Shown here: positions 63,634-64,000 of the stretch, one piece after another
Layout: every line of letters starts with the position of its first letter
Position numbering within the stretch: the first letter of the stretch is position 1
Origin: Pseudomonadota bacterium
GTDB lineage: Bacteria; Myxococcota_A; UBA796; GCA-2862545
Assembly (NCBI GenBank): GCA_023954855.1
Contig: JAGSGY010000024.1
Coordinates: 1 to 64,000, forward strand
DNA length: 64,000 bases
Direction: 5' to 3'
The notes under the pieces: model-generated
The model's database searches: none
What the model was told of the DNA's origin: nothing
The model's input: only the letters and a program-made list of their open reading frames with translations
Made by a program: the position numbers and the translations under genes

Positions 63634-64000
63634 CTAGGAAGCGTGGGCCGCCCGCACCGCCGCGAGCGTGTTGCGGGCGATCGCCTCGAGTCCGTCCGAG
63701 AGCACCCGCACACGCGGCAGCTTGCGACGCCCCGGCGCCACGGCCAGGTACATGTCGATGCCCGCGAGCCGCCACCCATCGAGCACCGCGACGAGCCCCG
63801 TCGCATCTGAGGACGACTCGGGACCAATGCCCATGCCTGCGTGAAGAGCGCGCAGCAGCGTGCGCGAGTCGTTGCACGCAAGTCGCCCCCCTACGGCCAC
63901 CTCGATCAACGTGCCGTCGCGATGGGCGAGGGGCCAGTGCGTCTGGGGCCGCTCGGCGTGAAAGCGCAGGCACTCATGACGCGCAAGCTCGGCCGGAACG
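63634..64000 (-). CDS. LysR-type regulator, C-terminal part (5' end outside window)
   Basis: About 122 residues are present, in frame to the window end. The sequence is the LysR effector-binding domain C-terminus: HECLRFHAERPQTHWPL, then VAVGGRLACNDSRTLLRA followed by LHAGMGIG, and a terminal region with GIDMYLAVAPGRRKLPRVRV. The HTH lies beyond the window. These regulators usually control a divergently transcribed gene, which would be upstream. The start and target cannot be seen. Confidence 0.88.
   Translation of the reverse strand, partial: VPAELARHECLRFHAERPQTHWPLAHRDGTLIEVAVGGRLACNDSRTLLRALHAGMGIGPESSSDATGLVAVLDGWRLAGIDMYLAVAPGRRKLPRVRVLSDGLEAIARNTLAAVRAAHAS

Overview
This 64 kb window is GC-rich (judged by eye), very gene-dense bacterial chromosome. 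It holds about 52 protein genes, two of them cut by the window edges, and no gene-free stretch longer than roughly 220 bases. I see no rRNA, tRNA, CRISPR array, insertion sequence, phage gene or integrase. The content points to a Myxococcota-like (deltaproteobacterial) organism, probably an environmental lineage. The clues are three eukaryote-type Ser/Thr kinases (two fused to an ATPase/TPR regulator), about eighteen predicted lipoproteins with very short signal peptides, lipoproteins with long Asp-Thr-Ala tethers, a MopE-type Asp-rich repeat protein, a mevalonate-pathway HMG-CoA synthase, and a PRMT-like methyltransferase. This taxonomic call is inference; there is no marker gene that fixes it.

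Layout. 1-4.2 kb: the C-terminal part of a TonB-dependent receptor, translationally coupled to a YVTN-propeller/phosphoesterase lipoprotein. 4.2-7.1 kb (minus): an Asp-tether lipoprotein, dbpA and a zinc-ribbon methyltransferase. 7.2-17.9 kb: mostly surface lipoproteins (barrel-like, alpha/beta hydrolase, VWA, amidotransferase-like, Cys-rich repeat protein) plus an ABA4-like membrane protein. 17.9-21.3 kb (minus): a transmembrane Ser/Thr kinase overlapping a MopE-repeat lipoprotein. 21.4-24.9 kb: an SDR, an Old Yellow Enzyme homologue and an ASPIC/UnbV beta-propeller. 24.9-30 kb (minus): a large kinase-ATPase-TPR protein and two secreted proteins of unknown function. 30-33.6 kb: a divergent redox locus with a GMC oxidoreductase and its Tat small subunit on one side, and a diheme cytochrome c and a patatin on the other. 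33.7-39.6 kb: a PEGA-like protein, a RetSat/CrtISO-type flavoprotein, the ribosome-assembly GTPase rbgA/ylqF, a dienelactone hydrolase, a PPP-type phosphatase and a zinc-independent quinone-reductase-like MDR. 39.7-49.9 kb: propeller and tether lipoproteins, a PRMT-like enzyme, a purple acid phosphatase and a second kinase-ATPase protein. 49.9-52.3 kb: a hydrolase-TetR operon with a likely operator, and a tethered hydrolase lipoprotein. 52.3-56.5 kb: a dual cyclic-nucleotide-binding protein and a TldD/TldE pair. 56.5-64 kb: a propeller lipoprotein, HMG-CoA synthase, a tandem FKBP, a tail-anchored propeller with a membrane TPR protein, a DUF1877-like protein and a LysR fragment.

How genes work together. 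Many neighbours are joined by ATGA, TGATG or direct stop-start coupling: receptor/phosphoesterase, dbpA/methyltransferase, SDR/OYE, Tat subunit/GMC, cytochrome/patatin, tldD/tldE and propeller/TPR. Five convergent pairs interlock their stop codons through a shared four-base ctag/ctaa, which leaves no room for terminators. The strongest candidates for little-described biology are the GMC/Tat/cytochrome/patatin locus, the paired kinase-ATPase regulators (one with a degenerate P-loop), the coupled receptor-phosphoesterase unit and the PRMT-like enzyme with a C-terminal helical repeat. No single cluster here is clearly a new defence or mobile system.
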